Below the pieces are notes generated by a model, which worked only from the letters and a program-made list of their open reading frames with translations, was not told where the DNA came from and did no database searches. The position numbers and the translations under genes are program-made. 64,000 bases of DNA. It comes from an uncultured Bacteroides sp. Lineage in GTDB: Bacteria; Bacteroidota; Bacteroidia; Bacteroidales; Bacteroidaceae. Position 1 is the stretch's first letter, and each line of letters begins with the position of its first letter. Positions 27,489 through 36,305 of the stretch are shown here, piece by piece. The stretch is from the NCBI RefSeq assembly GCF_959029255.1, contig NZ_CAUFUE010000018.1, positions 1-64,000 of the forward strand, written 5' to 3'.

Positions 27489-30098
27489 ATGAGGAAACAC
27501 CTGTTCTTAATATGCTCGTTCGTTCTCTTGTGCTTGGCATCAGGAACACTTTCGGCGACTGAAAAAAAATACAATGTATTATTCATACAATCATATACCA
27601 ACCATTCCCCATGGCATGGACTTTTAATAGATGGAGTGTGCAACGGGTTGGAAAAAGGCGGAGTGAATGCAAATGTTGTTACTGAATATCTGAATGCTGA
27701 TTTTTGGACCTTTTCTTCTGAATGTGTCATCATGCGCCGTATCTGTGAGCGCGCCCGCCAACGAAAGACTGATTTGATTATAACATCCAGCGATGAAGCT
27801 TTCTTCACTTTAATGCATTGTGGAGATTCTTTGCCCTATCAGTTGCCCGTGGTAGTTTCCGGCATTAAATTTCCCGATACAAAGCTGTTGGAAAAATTGC
27901 CTAATGTTTCCGGCTATACGTCAAAGACCGACTTTGATGTGTTGATGGAAGAGGGTATACGTCTCTTTGGTAACCGTAGAGAAATAGTTTGTTTATCAGA
28001 TAGCAGTTTCTTAAGTCTTAAAGGTGTAAAAGCTGTGGAAGAGTCTTGGGAACGATTAAAGCCCAAGTATCCCGGATATAGTTTGAAGGTACTGAATGTA
28101 CAGGCCAAGTCATTGAATTCCATCATTACTTCCATCTGCTATGATTATAATGCTTATAAGCATTTCGTCATTTCCCCTAAATGGATACCTTTCCTCTCCC
28201 TAAAACTGAAAGCACCCGTGTTTGCCAGTCAAAATCTGGCCATGACGAATGGCGTTTTATGTGTTTACGATGTGAAACCTTCTGAAGATACCTATGCCGC
28301 AGGGGTTCAGGCTGCGCAAATATTGAAAGGTAAGTCACCTGCATATTTCGGGGTGAGCGACCTTAAAGGTAAATTATTGTATGATTATAAGCAGCTGGAT
28401 TTCTTTAATGTAGCCCCTGCTTCCGCAGAGAAAAATGGTATCATTTTGAATGTTCCATTGATGGAACGTTATCGTGTATTATTTATTATTCTCTATTCAC
28501 TGATTGTAGGAGCATTGATTTTATTGGTTTTTTGGCTTATACGCATCAATCGGCAGGAGTCACGCAGACGTATGCATGCACAGACACGATTGTTGATACA
28601 ACATCGTCTGGTTGAGCAAAGGGATGAATTTGATAATATCTTCTGTTCAATCCGTGACGGACTGATTACATACGATACCGATTTGCGTATCCATTTCATA
28701 AACCGTGCCTTGATGGTGATGTTGGGACTTTCGCCCGAGACACATTCGGCGCGTCATTATGAAGGTCAGATAGCCGGTTCCATTTTTCGTATATTCATGG
28801 GTGGAGAGAATATTCTGCATGATTTGTTGAAACAGGTTAGAGCCAATAGGAAACCGGTGCCTATTCCTGAAAAGACATTTATGCAGGAAAACGTGAAAGG
28901 TACCTATTTCCCCATATCCGGTGAAGTAGTACCTATCTTTGCCAATGAAAAATTGACGGGTATGGCAATTGTTTGCCGTAATATTTCAGATGAAGAAATG
29001 CAGAGGCGTTTTTTCAATATGGCAGTCGAGGAGAGTTCTATTTATCCCTGGCAATATAACATGCGCATGAATTGTTTTCACTTTCCCGGAGGATTGTTGC
29101 AGCGGTTTAATTATTCGGGCGCAACAGAGGATTATGTTTCTAGGGAAGAGTTGGATAATCTTGTCCATCCCGATGACTTGATAAATACCCGTAAACGTTT
29201 TGATGCTATCATTGCCGGATATGAGCTGAATTCACGTATGAACTTCCGTTTGCAGAATGTAGATGGCGGTTATGAGTGGTGGGAGTTCCGTAGTACTGCC
29301 TATGACGGTCTGACGTCTGATACTCCTTATATGGTTTTAGGTGTATGCCAGAGTATTCAGCGTTATAAAGATACGGAAGAAGCCTTGATTGCCGCCCGTG
29401 ACCGTGCGCTTCAGGCTGATAAACTGAAGTCTGCATTCCTTGCCAATATGAGTCACGAAATTCGTACTCCGCTGAATGCGATTGTAGGTTTTTCTGATTT
29501 GCTAAAAGACCTGGAGGCATTCTCTCCCGAGGAGGTGCAACAATTTGTAGAGACAATCAATACCAATTGTACCCTATTGCTGGCATTGATAAATGATATT
29601 TTGGATCTTTCACGTATCGAGTCCGGTACCATGGACTTCCAGTTCTCCTCTTATAACCTGACGTATATCTTACAACAGGTTTATGATTCCCAACGCCTGA
29701 GTATGCCGCAAGGAGTGGAACTTCTTATGGAAATTCCTGAAGGTCCGGGTAAATATGTGATAACTGATTCCGTGCGTTTAAAACAAGTCGTGAATAACTT
29801 GATAAACAATGCCAAGAAATTCACGACGATGGGTAATATCACATTCGGTTACGAAGTGGATGAGCCGGGTTACACTAGAGTCTTTGTGCAGGATACCGGG
29901 GCAGGCATATCGGAGGAAGACCAGCAACGTATCTTCGAACGTTTTTATAAAGCAGACAGTTTTACGCAAGGTGCCGGTTTGGGACTAAGTATCTGTCAGA
30001 CAATTGTAGACCGCCTGCAAGGTACTATAAAAGTAACATCCGAACTGGGTAAGGGAACGCGCTTTGAAGTACGCATTCCCGATATGAATGACCTTTGA
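27489..30098 (+). CDS. membrane sensor histidine kinase with periplasmic binding-protein-like sensor
   Basis: This 869-residue kinase has a signal sequence (cleavage near 'TLSATEKK') and a periplasmic region at about 25-325 that resembles an ABC substrate-binding fold ('NVLFIQSYTNHSPWH' at its start). A membrane segment follows at about 333-355, then two PAS-type regions at about 380-620. The HisKA domain has the phospho-accepting H656 in 'SHEIRTPLNA', and the HATPase_c domain has N ('NNLINNAKKF'), G1 ('DTGAGI') and G2 ('GLGLSI') motifs. There is no receiver domain and no response-regulator gene in the window, so it is an orphan kinase. It is tail to tail with the next gene, three bases apart. 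The ligand is unknown. Confidence 0.9.
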   Translation: MRKHLFLICSFVLLCLASGTLSATEKKYNVLFIQSYTNHSPWHGLLIDGVCNGLEKGGVNANVVTEYLNADFWTFSSECVIMRRICERARQRKTDLIITSSDEAFFTLMHCGDSLPYQLPVVVSGIKFPDTKLLEKLPNVSGYTSKTDFDVLMEEGIRLFGNRREIVCLSDSSFLSLKGVKAVEESWERLKPKYPGYSLKVLNVQAKSLNSIITSICYDYNAYKHFVISPKWIPFLSLKLKAPVFASQNLAMTNGVLCVYDVKPSEDTYAAGVQAAQILKGKSPAYFGVSDLKGKLLYDYKQLDFFNVAPASAEKNGIILNVPLMERYRVLFIILYSLIVGALILLVFWLIRINRQESRRRMHAQTRLLIQHRLVEQRDEFDNIFCSIRDGLITYDTDLRIHFINRALMVMLGLSPETHSARHYEGQIAGSIFRIFMGGENILHDLLKQVRANRKPVPIPEKTFMQENVKGTYFPISGEVVPIFANEKLTGMAIVCRNISDEEMQRRFFNMAVEESSIYPWQYNMRMNCFHFPGGLLQRFNYSGATEDYVSREELDNLVHPDDLINTRKRFDAIIAGYELNSRMNFRLQNVDGGYEWWEFRSTAYDGLTSDTPYMVLGVCQSIQRYKDTEEALIAARDRALQADKLKSAFLANMSHEIRTPLNAIVGFSDLLKDLEAFSPEEVQQFVETINTNCTLLLALINDILDLSRIESGTMDFQFSSYNLTYILQQVYDSQRLSMPQGVELLMEIPEGPGKYVITDSVRLKQVVNNLINNAKKFTTMGNITFGYEVDEPGYTRVFVQDTGAGISEEDQQRIFERFYKADSFTQGAGLGLSICQTIVDRLQGTIKVTSELGKGTRFEVRIPDMNDL

Positions 30099-30101
30099 TT
30101 C

Positions 30102-31337
30102 TTATTCTATTCTTTTACAACTGTTTGCCTGCAAGAATTCATCTAGCATTTGCACGTAGTTGCCATGTAGCAGGATGTGGTGATTTCCCAATGGATTTTT
30201 CAGGAAATAGTCGGCAGGACTATTTAGTTTTATACGTACCTGGGTGCGGCACATATTAATATAATTTGTATTTTCCGTTAGCGTTCCCGAAGTCAAATAA
30301 TATTCATCCAGACACTCTCCACCACATTTAACGATGGTAACGTCACCGGTAGGTAAAATACCTTGGATACCGATACCGCTTTCCGTTTCAAAATGATTAC
30401 GGATAATAAACTGTTCCGTCTGCTTGATACCGACGGTGCAGTGTGCCAGTATTATTTCATTGGTACGGGCGTTAATCATAGACGGGTTTGCCATGAAAGC
30501 AGATTTACCGGTCAGCACTTTAGCTGCCAGCATGGTGAAGATGGATTGAAGGTCACCCTCACATCCGGCAATGATACCCTCATCGTTCAGCAGTGCGAGC
30601 GCCAGACACCCCGTTGTCCCGGTTTGGCCTATCAGGCGGAAACAACTCAAAGTAATTGCACTCAGCTTTTCTTCTTCCACTATTCTTTTGATGGCACGAT
30701 ACAGCCGCATCGCCTTTATCATATCCTCCGGAGTAGCCTCGCGGCATGCAAGGGCTTTTCCGGCAAGGTGGGCGCATGCTTCACCCACTTCCTCATCCGT
30801 AGTTTGCTCGAAGTATTCATAAATACGTTCCAGTGCGATATCGGTATATTCCACTCCCCAACGTCGCTTGGCAAGCAGGTAATCAACATTGCTTGCAATG
30901 AGCCAACTCGAAGGAGTACCCATCACACCGATGCGTACGCCAAAAAGACTGCGTTGAGCTTTGAAATTACTATGAAGCACAAAGATACGTTTGATGATTT
31001 CAGATAACTCGCCATGAAGTATTTCACTTTTCATGCCTCGTCCGCGTAGCCAGGATGATATCTCGAGGGCAGCTGCAAGAGAATTTTGCATACCGTCGGC
31101 CAGCAGGATGGTAGGGCGGGGCAGAGACTCGAAATGCTGGATTACCAGCCGTTCTACGCCACCGGTGGCGATGAACAATATGCTGAAATCATTGGGAGTT
31201 AGTTTACTGATATCTTGATAATCTACGAAATTGACTGTGAAATATTTTTCAAGTTCTGTCAATATCACTTCATGGGAACTGCGAACAGATGCTTGTTTAT
31301 GGAGTAGTGAAGCAAAAGTTATTAGGTTTATGACCAT
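30102..31337 (-). CDS. L-fucose/L-arabinose isomerase-fold protein
   Basis: This 411-residue protein has the layout of the FucI/AraA fold. The N-terminal alpha/beta half includes 'ILLADGMQNSLAAALE'. A middle part reads 'SCFRLIGQTGTTGCLALALLNDEGIIAGCEGDLQ', and the C-terminal beta domain contains 'NPLGNHHILLHGNY'. The C/E/D residues in 'CEGDL' and the final His resemble the metal-binding and substrate positions of the family. It is shorter than true fucose isomerase (about 590) and arabinose isomerase (about 500), so the activity is uncertain. It has its own promoter (31405-31412) and no sugar-pathway neighbours. Confidence 0.7.
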   Translation of the reverse strand: MVINLITFASLLHKQASVRSSHEVILTELEKYFTVNFVDYQDISKLTPNDFSILFIATGGVERLVIQHFESLPRPTILLADGMQNSLAAALEISSWLRGRGMKSEILHGELSEIIKRIFVLHSNFKAQRSLFGVRIGVMGTPSSWLIASNVDYLLAKRRWGVEYTDIALERIYEYFEQTTDEEVGEACAHLAGKALACREATPEDMIKAMRLYRAIKRIVEEEKLSAITLSCFRLIGQTGTTGCLALALLNDEGIIAGCEGDLQSIFTMLAAKVLTGKSAFMANPSMINARTNEIILAHCTVGIKQTEQFIIRNHFETESGIGIQGILPTGDVTIVKCGGECLDEYYLTSGTLTENTNYINMCRTQVRIKLNSPADYFLKNPLGNHHILLHGNYVQMLDEFLQANSCKRIE

Positions 31338-31404
31338 GGTATTATTTACGATTTAAACGGTTTAAGACTAAACGAGCAAGTCTCCTTATTTGTTTACTAT
31401 ATCT

Positions 31405-31412
31405 CAAAGGTA
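31405..31412 (-). promoter_or_regulatory. -7 box for the isomerase-fold gene
   Basis: On the minus strand this reads TACCTTTG, a full match to TAnnTTTG, about 68 bases upstream of the start at 31337. No clear -33 TTTG was found. Confidence 0.5.
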
Positions 31413-31505
31413 CAAGATTCTTTTTAAATAACATAGTGTTTTTAATATAGATAAGGTTTTTAAAGTTTTTATGTCTTTGCTTCTCTTTGGTTTCAAATAA
31501 ATCAC

Positions 31506-31513
31506 TACATTTG
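31506..31513 (+). promoter_or_regulatory. -7 box for the aminotransferase operon
   Basis: TACATTTG matches the Bacteroides -7 box. A TTTG at 31486-31489 is 16 bases upstream, a little closer than the usual 19-21. The predicted start of transcription is near 31520, so the repeat at 31543-31576 is part of the leader. Confidence 0.5.
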
Positions 31514-31542
31514 CACTTCAATAATAAAATGATAGTAATATC

Positions 31543-31576
31543 AATCGTAAATCGTAAATCGTTAAATCGTAAATAA
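31543..31576 (+). repeat. AATCGTAAATCG word repeat next to the start codon
   Basis: Four copies of a word close to AATCGTAA run up to four bases before the ATG at 31581. The end of the repeat matches those before eda (54330) and uxaA (51329, minus strand). Confidence 0.75.
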
Positions 31577-31580
31577 TCTC

Positions 31581-32780
31581 ATGCCAACAATATCTATTCG
31601 CGGAACAGAGATGCCCGCATCTCCTATCAGAAAGCTGGCTCCGCTGGCAGATGCAGCCAAACAACGGGGTACACATGTATTCCATCTCAACATCGGACAA
31701 CCTGATTTGCCTACACCGCAAGTCGCCATCGATGCAATTCGTAATATTGACCGTAAAATATTGGAGTACAGCCCCAGTGCCGGGTACCGTAGTTATCGCG
31801 AAAAGTTGGTGGGATATTATGATAAGTATAACATCAAGCTCACTGCCGATGACATTATTATCACTTCCGGCGGTTCGGAAGCTGTGTTGTTCTCTTTCAT
31901 GGCCTGCTTGAACCCGGGCGATGAAATCATTGTTCCCGAACCTGCATACGCTAACTATATGGCATTTGCCATTTCAGCGGGAGCCAAAATCCGTACGATT
32001 GCCACTACTATCGAAGAGGGTTTTTCACTTCCAAAAGTAGAGAAGTTTGAAGAGCTGATAAATGAGCGTACCCGCGCCATCCTGATTTGTAATCCTAACA
32101 ATCCGACAGGTTATTTGTATACCCGCCGTGAAATGAATCAGATACGTGACCTCGTGAAGAAGTACGATCTTTTCCTATTTTCCGACGAAGTGTATCGTGA
32201 GTTTATTTATACGGGGTCCCCTTATATTTCCGCTTGCCACCTCGAGGGCATCGAGCAGAATGTTGTACTGATTGACTCCGTATCCAAACGTTACTCCGAG
32301 TGTGGTATCCGTGTCGGTGCTTTGATAACCAAAAATAAAGAGATACGTGATGCTGTCATGAAGTTCTGCCAGGCACGTCTCAGTCCTCCATTGATTGGAC
32401 AGATTGCCGCTGAAGCTTCTCTTGATGCCGGTGAAGACTATTTGCGTGACACATACGATGAATATGTAGAGCGTCGTAAGTGTCTGATTGATGGTCTGAA
32501 CCGTATCCCGGGTGTATATTCCCCCATTCCGATGGGTGCTTTCTATACCGTGGCCAAGTTACCCGTCGACGATTCGGACAAGTTCTGTGCCTGGTGCCTC
32601 TCTGATTTTGAATACGAAGGACAAACCGTCTTCATGGCTCCCGCTTCCGGTTTCTATACTACTCCCGGTTCCGGACGTAATGAAGTTCGTATCGCATACG
32701 TGTTGAAGAAGGAAGACTTGACCCGTGCGCTGTTTGTGTTGCAAAAAGCGTTGGAAGCGTATCCGGGACGGACAGAGTGA
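31581..32780 (+). CDS. PLP-dependent aminotransferase, class I/II
   Basis: This 399-residue enzyme is of the aspartate-aminotransferase fold. 'NIGQPDLPTPQ' lies near the start, 'NPNNPTGYLYTRREM' is the conserved Asn/Pro loop, 'FSDEVYREFIYTG' holds the Asp and Tyr that contact PLP, and the Schiff-base lysine is in 'SVSKRYSECGIRVG'. The Arg near the end ('EVRIAYVL') would bind the substrate carboxylate. The substrate cannot be fixed; aromatic, alanine or aspartate aminotransferase are all possible. The LolC/E-like gene starts four bases after the stop, so the two are co-transcribed. Confidence 0.92.
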   Translation: MPTISIRGTEMPASPIRKLAPLADAAKQRGTHVFHLNIGQPDLPTPQVAIDAIRNIDRKILEYSPSAGYRSYREKLVGYYDKYNIKLTADDIIITSGGSEAVLFSFMACLNPGDEIIVPEPAYANYMAFAISAGAKIRTIATTIEEGFSLPKVEKFEELINERTRAILICNPNNPTGYLYTRREMNQIRDLVKKYDLFLFSDEVYREFIYTGSPYISACHLEGIEQNVVLIDSVSKRYSECGIRVGALITKNKEIRDAVMKFCQARLSPPLIGQIAAEASLDAGEDYLRDTYDEYVERRKCLIDGLNRIPGVYSPIPMGAFYTVAKLPVDDSDKFCAWCLSDFEYEGQTVFMAPASGFYTTPGSGRNEVRIAYVLKKEDLTRALFVLQKALEAYPGRTE

Positions 32781-32784
32781 AAAA

Positions 32785-34029
32785 ATGAGTCTGTCTCTCT
32801 TCCTTGCCCGCCGCCTTTACCACGACAGTGATGCCGGAAAACAAGTGTCCCGTCCTGCCGTGCTCATCGCCACTATCGGTGTAGCCATCGGATTGGCGGT
32901 GATGATTATTGCCGTATCGGTAATTGTCGGTTTTAAGAGCGAAGTAAGAGATAAAATCGTAGGATTTGGCGCACACATCCAAATCACCAATTCTGATGCC
33001 GCCCGTTCCTACGAAACCCGCCCTATTGCCGTGGAAGACAGTATGCTTGCTGCTCTTGCCGATTATCCTGATGTGAAGCATGTCCAGCGCTATTCCACTA
33101 AACCGGGCATGATAAAGACTTCCGATGCATTTCAGGGAATGGTATTGAAAGGTATCGGTCCGGAATATAATATTTCATTCTTCCGCCGCCATCTATTGGA
33201 AGGAGAGTTCCCGCAATTCAGTGACTCCGCTTCCACCAATCGTGTCGTAATTTCCAGGGCTATTGCGGACAAGATGAAACTGAAACTTGGGGACAAGATA
33301 GATACTTACTACATTCAGGATGATGTACGTGCCCGCCGTCTGAAAATAGTCGGGATTTATCAAACGAATTTCTCCGAATATGATAACCTCTTTCTGCTCA
33401 CAGACCTTTGTCTTGTAAACCGTCTCAACAAATGGGAACCGGATCAGGTAAGCGGCATCGAATTGCAACTTCACGATTATGATAAACTCGATGCCGCCAC
33501 TTACGAGATAGCCGGTGATGTGAACGAGCGTCCCGACCGCAATGGTGCGGAGTATGCCGTTCGCAATGTGGAGCAGCTCAATCCTCAGATATTTGCCTGG
33601 CTGGATATCTTGGATGTCAATATCTGGGTCATTCTCATCCTGATGATTGGTGTAGCGGGCTTTACGATGGTATCCGGCCTTTTGATTATCATCATTGAGC
33701 GTACTTCCATGATAGGTGTCCTGAAATCACTGGGGGCCAATAACTTCACCATTCGTAAACTCTTCCTTTGGTTTGCCGTCTTCCTCATCGGAAAGGGCAT
33801 GCTGTGGGGCAATGTCATAGGATTGTCTTTCTATTTTTTCCAGAAAAGCTTCGGCTTGTTTCGTCTCGATCCTGATACATATTATATGGATACCGTTCCC
33901 GTGTCCTTCAACATCTGGCTTTTCCTGTTGCTGAACATCGGCACATTGCTTGCTTCTGTTTTTATGTTGCTGGGACCTTCTTACCTTATCACACGCATAC
34001 ATCCCGCCAACTCCATGAGGTATGAGTAG
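32785..34029 (+). CDS. LolC/LolE-like ABC permease (FtsX family)
   Basis: This protein has 414 residues from the ATG at 32785. Reading frame continues upstream into the aminotransferase gene, but 'MSLSLFLARRLY' is the family's normal start. One membrane segment at about 25-50 ('AIGLAVMIIAVSVIVGF') is followed by a periplasmic domain and three C-terminal segments, with the FtsX coupling region IIERTSMIGVLKSLGANNF. In the Lol system these permeases release lipoproteins from the inner membrane. Bacteroidetes often encode it apart from its ATPase, and no ATPase is nearby. It is convergent with the glycosyltransferase at 34058. Confidence 0.88.
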   Translation: MSLSLFLARRLYHDSDAGKQVSRPAVLIATIGVAIGLAVMIIAVSVIVGFKSEVRDKIVGFGAHIQITNSDAARSYETRPIAVEDSMLAALADYPDVKHVQRYSTKPGMIKTSDAFQGMVLKGIGPEYNISFFRRHLLEGEFPQFSDSASTNRVVISRAIADKMKLKLGDKIDTYYIQDDVRARRLKIVGIYQTNFSEYDNLFLLTDLCLVNRLNKWEPDQVSGIELQLHDYDKLDAATYEIAGDVNERPDRNGAEYAVRNVEQLNPQIFAWLDILDVNIWVILILMIGVAGFTMVSGLLIIIIERTSMIGVLKSLGANNFTIRKLFLWFAVFLIGKGMLWGNVIGLSFYFFQKSFGLFRLDPDTYYMDTVPVSFNIWLFLLLNIGTLLASVFMLLGPSYLITRIHPANSMRYE

Positions 34030-34057
34030 TTTCCTTTAATGAAAATGGGGTTAACCC

Positions 34058-35230
34058 TTATTTCCTCAGGAAATCACTTCTCTTTCTGAACAGGCAATAC
34101 AACTTCCAGCGAAGGGACTGCATAGGTTGGAGAAAATCGAACACGGGAAGTGTGAAATAATAGCGGCGTTTTTCATCCAGTTCTTTAGCCGTTTTGTTGA
34201 TAATGACGGCTTGTACGGTGAAACGGAGTATCCATATAAGAAATGCAATACCTGCTGCCAGCCAGTGAAAGTTCAAAATTCCAATTACGAGTGCGGCTAT
34301 CCAACAACCATAGAACATCAGGCGGCTGGAGGTTTCTAGACCTACCAACCAGCGTTGTGCACCATGATATAACCGAGCGGTAGAGGTATAACTGATTTTT
34401 TCCTCTCTCCAGTCTTTGGTGCAAAGCACGGGTTGCGTACGTATAATGGCATTCACATCTGTTTCTACCCGTGTGTTGTCAGGAGTGGCGATGTGGTTGA
34501 TAAACAAATCGTCGTCACCTCTTTGCAAGTTGAGGTGGGCGGAGAAACCTTTCTGCTGATAAAACAGTTCTTTGCGATAAGCAAGATTTCGTCCTATACC
34601 CATATAAGGATTACCGGCAAGGGCGAAACCTAGGTAGCGAATAGAAGTGAACAGATTGTCGAACGCCACCCGTTTGTGTAGCCATCCTTTACTACGTTCG
34701 TAACCGCTATATCCCAAAACAACTTGTGTGCGTGAGGTGAAGTTGCGAGCCATCAACCGCAGCCATTGACTGCTTTTGGGCATACAATTGGCTTCAGTGA
34801 ATACCAACCAGTCATATTTACTGGCTTTGATACCCAAGGTGATAGCGAGTTTTTTACGGCTGATATACCGGGAGGAATCAGGAACAAAGCTGTGATACAA
34901 ATGTGGATATTTCTCTTCCAATATTGTGAGGTAGTCTTCGCTTTCGTCAGTGTCACCATCGTTAATAACGATGACCTCGAATTGCGGGTAGTCCTGTTCC
35001 AGTACCGCCGTCAGGTTGCGGCGCAGATTTTCGGACTCCTCTCGTGCGCAGATAATGACTGAAATGGGAGGCAATTCTTGTGAGAAATGCACATTGTTCC
35101 GCTTTACGGCACGATTGTGCAGATGAATGCGGTTGTACAGACAAAAATAATAGAGGAGTTGAACGAGAAAAAGGATACTTGTCAGTGCGAGTAATATCTT
35201 TTCTGTTGTATCGAATATAAATGCTTCCAT
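34058..35230 (-). CDS. membrane glycosyltransferase, family 2
   Basis: This protein has 390 residues from the ATG at 35230. A longer frame to 35287 would begin upstream of the promoter box at 35255-35262, so the shorter start is preferred. A membrane segment at about 10-32 precedes the GT-A domain ('ISVIICAREESENLRRNL', 'VIVINDGDTDESEDY'). Where most GT2 enzymes have a DxD, this one reads 'VFTEANC'. 'QRGDDDLF' probably supplies the catalytic acid. Two or three membrane segments follow near 295-350. The product sugar chain is unknown. Confidence 0.85.
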   Translation of the reverse strand: MEAFIFDTTEKILLALTSILFLVQLLYYFCLYNRIHLHNRAVKRNNVHFSQELPPISVIICAREESENLRRNLTAVLEQDYPQFEVIVINDGDTDESEDYLTILEEKYPHLYHSFVPDSSRYISRKKLAITLGIKASKYDWLVFTEANCMPKSSQWLRLMARNFTSRTQVVLGYSGYERSKGWLHKRVAFDNLFTSIRYLGFALAGNPYMGIGRNLAYRKELFYQQKGFSAHLNLQRGDDDLFINHIATPDNTRVETDVNAIIRTQPVLCTKDWREEKISYTSTARLYHGAQRWLVGLETSSRLMFYGCWIAALVIGILNFHWLAAGIAFLIWILRFTVQAVIINKTAKELDEKRRYYFTLPVFDFLQPMQSLRWKLYCLFRKRSDFLRK

Positions 35231-35254
35231 GTGTCTCTTGACGTTTTTGTGGTG

Positions 35255-35262
35255 CAAATTTA
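35255..35262 (-). promoter_or_regulatory. -7 box for the glycosyltransferase gene
   Basis: The minus strand reads TAAATTTG, matching TAnnTTTG, 25 bases upstream of the ATG at 35230. No -33 TTTG was found. Confidence 0.45.
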
Positions 35263-35333
35263 AAGAAATTTTCACCACTGCGGGCATTATAGGAGGAGAG
35301 TTTTTGGTTAAATGATAATTTAATGAAGAATTT

Positions 35334-35506
35334 TTCTTTCACCACAGAGGACACAGAGGTCACAGAGGTTTAAATCTTTTAGGCGCGAATTACGCGGAAG
35401 ACGCGGATTTAAGGCTACGCCGTGTCTCTGATTTTTCAGACGCAGAATTCTAAGACCTGAAAAATTAAAAACCTCTGTGACCTCTGTGTCCTCTGTGGTG
35501 AAAGAA
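35334..35506. repeat. 173-bp inverted-repeat element with perfect 38-bp arms
   Basis: Bases 35334-35371 are the exact reverse complement of 35469-35506. Each arm contains three tandem copies of a 9-base word (CACAGAGGA/T). The inside holds TTTTAGGCGCG at 35387 and TTTTTCAGACGCAGA further on, words that recur in the elements at 45849, 47946 and 49455. It lies between the start of the glycosyltransferase gene and the end of bioD. It has no reading frame and could fold into a long hairpin. Confidence 0.9.
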
Positions 35507-35551
35507 GAATCATCATTTAAAGCCTGGCCGCATTTATATCAGTTGCGCTGT

Positions 35552-35600
35552 CATCCGAAAGGAAACCTTGTTCCGGCGCTACGCCGCTAAATTCCCATTT
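35552..35600. repeat. REP-like hairpin repeat, copy 2, reaching into bioD
   Basis: This copy matches 6-56. CGGCGCTACGCCG is a perfect short hairpin. The bioD stop codon (35587-35589) and its last few codons lie inside the repeat, so the C-terminal end of BioD is partly encoded by repeat sequence. Confidence 0.65.
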
Positions 35601-36234
35601 CCGGCACCACTTCAAACTTCGTTTCCGGAAAGTACTTAGCCAGATATTTCTGTATAAACTGCATCGTGTCTTCCTGAATTGTTTTGTCCTCTACAGTTGG
35701 ATACAGATTATAAAGAACAGTGTCGAGCTTGATGCCCCGATTCTTGATTGCCTCAAAACTCAACAGTGTATGATTGATACTGCCCAATTTGCCGGAAGTT
35801 ACGAATATCAACGGGTATTTCTTTTCTGTAATATAATCGATTGTCAGATATTCTTCTGTTAAAGGAACCATCAAACCTCCTGCACCTTCAACGAGCACAA
35901 CATCATAGCGGCGTGCAAGTTCTTGCGTGGCACATTCTATTCTGCCGAAATCAATGGGACGCCGGTCGATGCGTGAGGCAAGATGAGGTGAACAGGGATA
36001 TGAGAAGATTTCCGGCATAGTCAGTCCTTCCTCGTCTTCAGGCAGATAACCTGTTCCTGTAATGTGTCGGTGCAAGTCTATATCTTCGGAATGGCCGGTA
36101 TTACCTGTTTGAATAAATTTCTGAGTAATGACACGCTTACCGTTTTGCGCCAGTTCGCAGGCGAACCAAGCAGTACAATAACTTTTTCCGGCATCAGTAT
36201 CGATGCCACTGATGAAATAAATGTTTGGTTTCAT
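35587..36234 (-). CDS. bioD: ATP-dependent dethiobiotin synthetase BioD
   Basis: This 215-residue enzyme closes the ureido ring of dethiobiotin from 7,8-diaminopelargonic acid, CO2 and ATP. The P-loop is GIDTDAGKSYCTAW at about residues 10-23, the family form of GTDTxxGKT. 'VEGAGGLMVPL' near 110-120 and the conserved Asp/Glu residues are present. It is the last gene of the biotin operon and lies 71 bases after bioC. The length is normal. Its last codons overlap an extragenic repeat. Confidence 0.94.
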   Translation of the reverse strand: MKPNIYFISGIDTDAGKSYCTAWFACELAQNGKRVITQKFIQTGNTGHSEDIDLHRHITGTGYLPEDEEGLTMPEIFSYPCSPHLASRIDRRPIDFGRIECATQELARRYDVVLVEGAGGLMVPLTEEYLTIDYITEKKYPLIFVTSGKLGSINHTLLSFEAIKNRGIKLDTVLYNLYPTVEDKTIQEDTMQFIQKYLAKYFPETKFEVVPEMGI

Positions 36235-36305
36235 TATTCTTTGTTTTTGAGAGATAATTTATTTGAGGGATAATTTTAATGTTTGAGTAAAGATTTGATA
36301 TTGTT

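Noticed and set aside
32725..32784. Upstream extension of the LolC/E-like gene
   Set aside because: The added 20 residues lie inside the aminotransferase gene in another frame and are basic and Cys-rich, unlike the family start at 32785.
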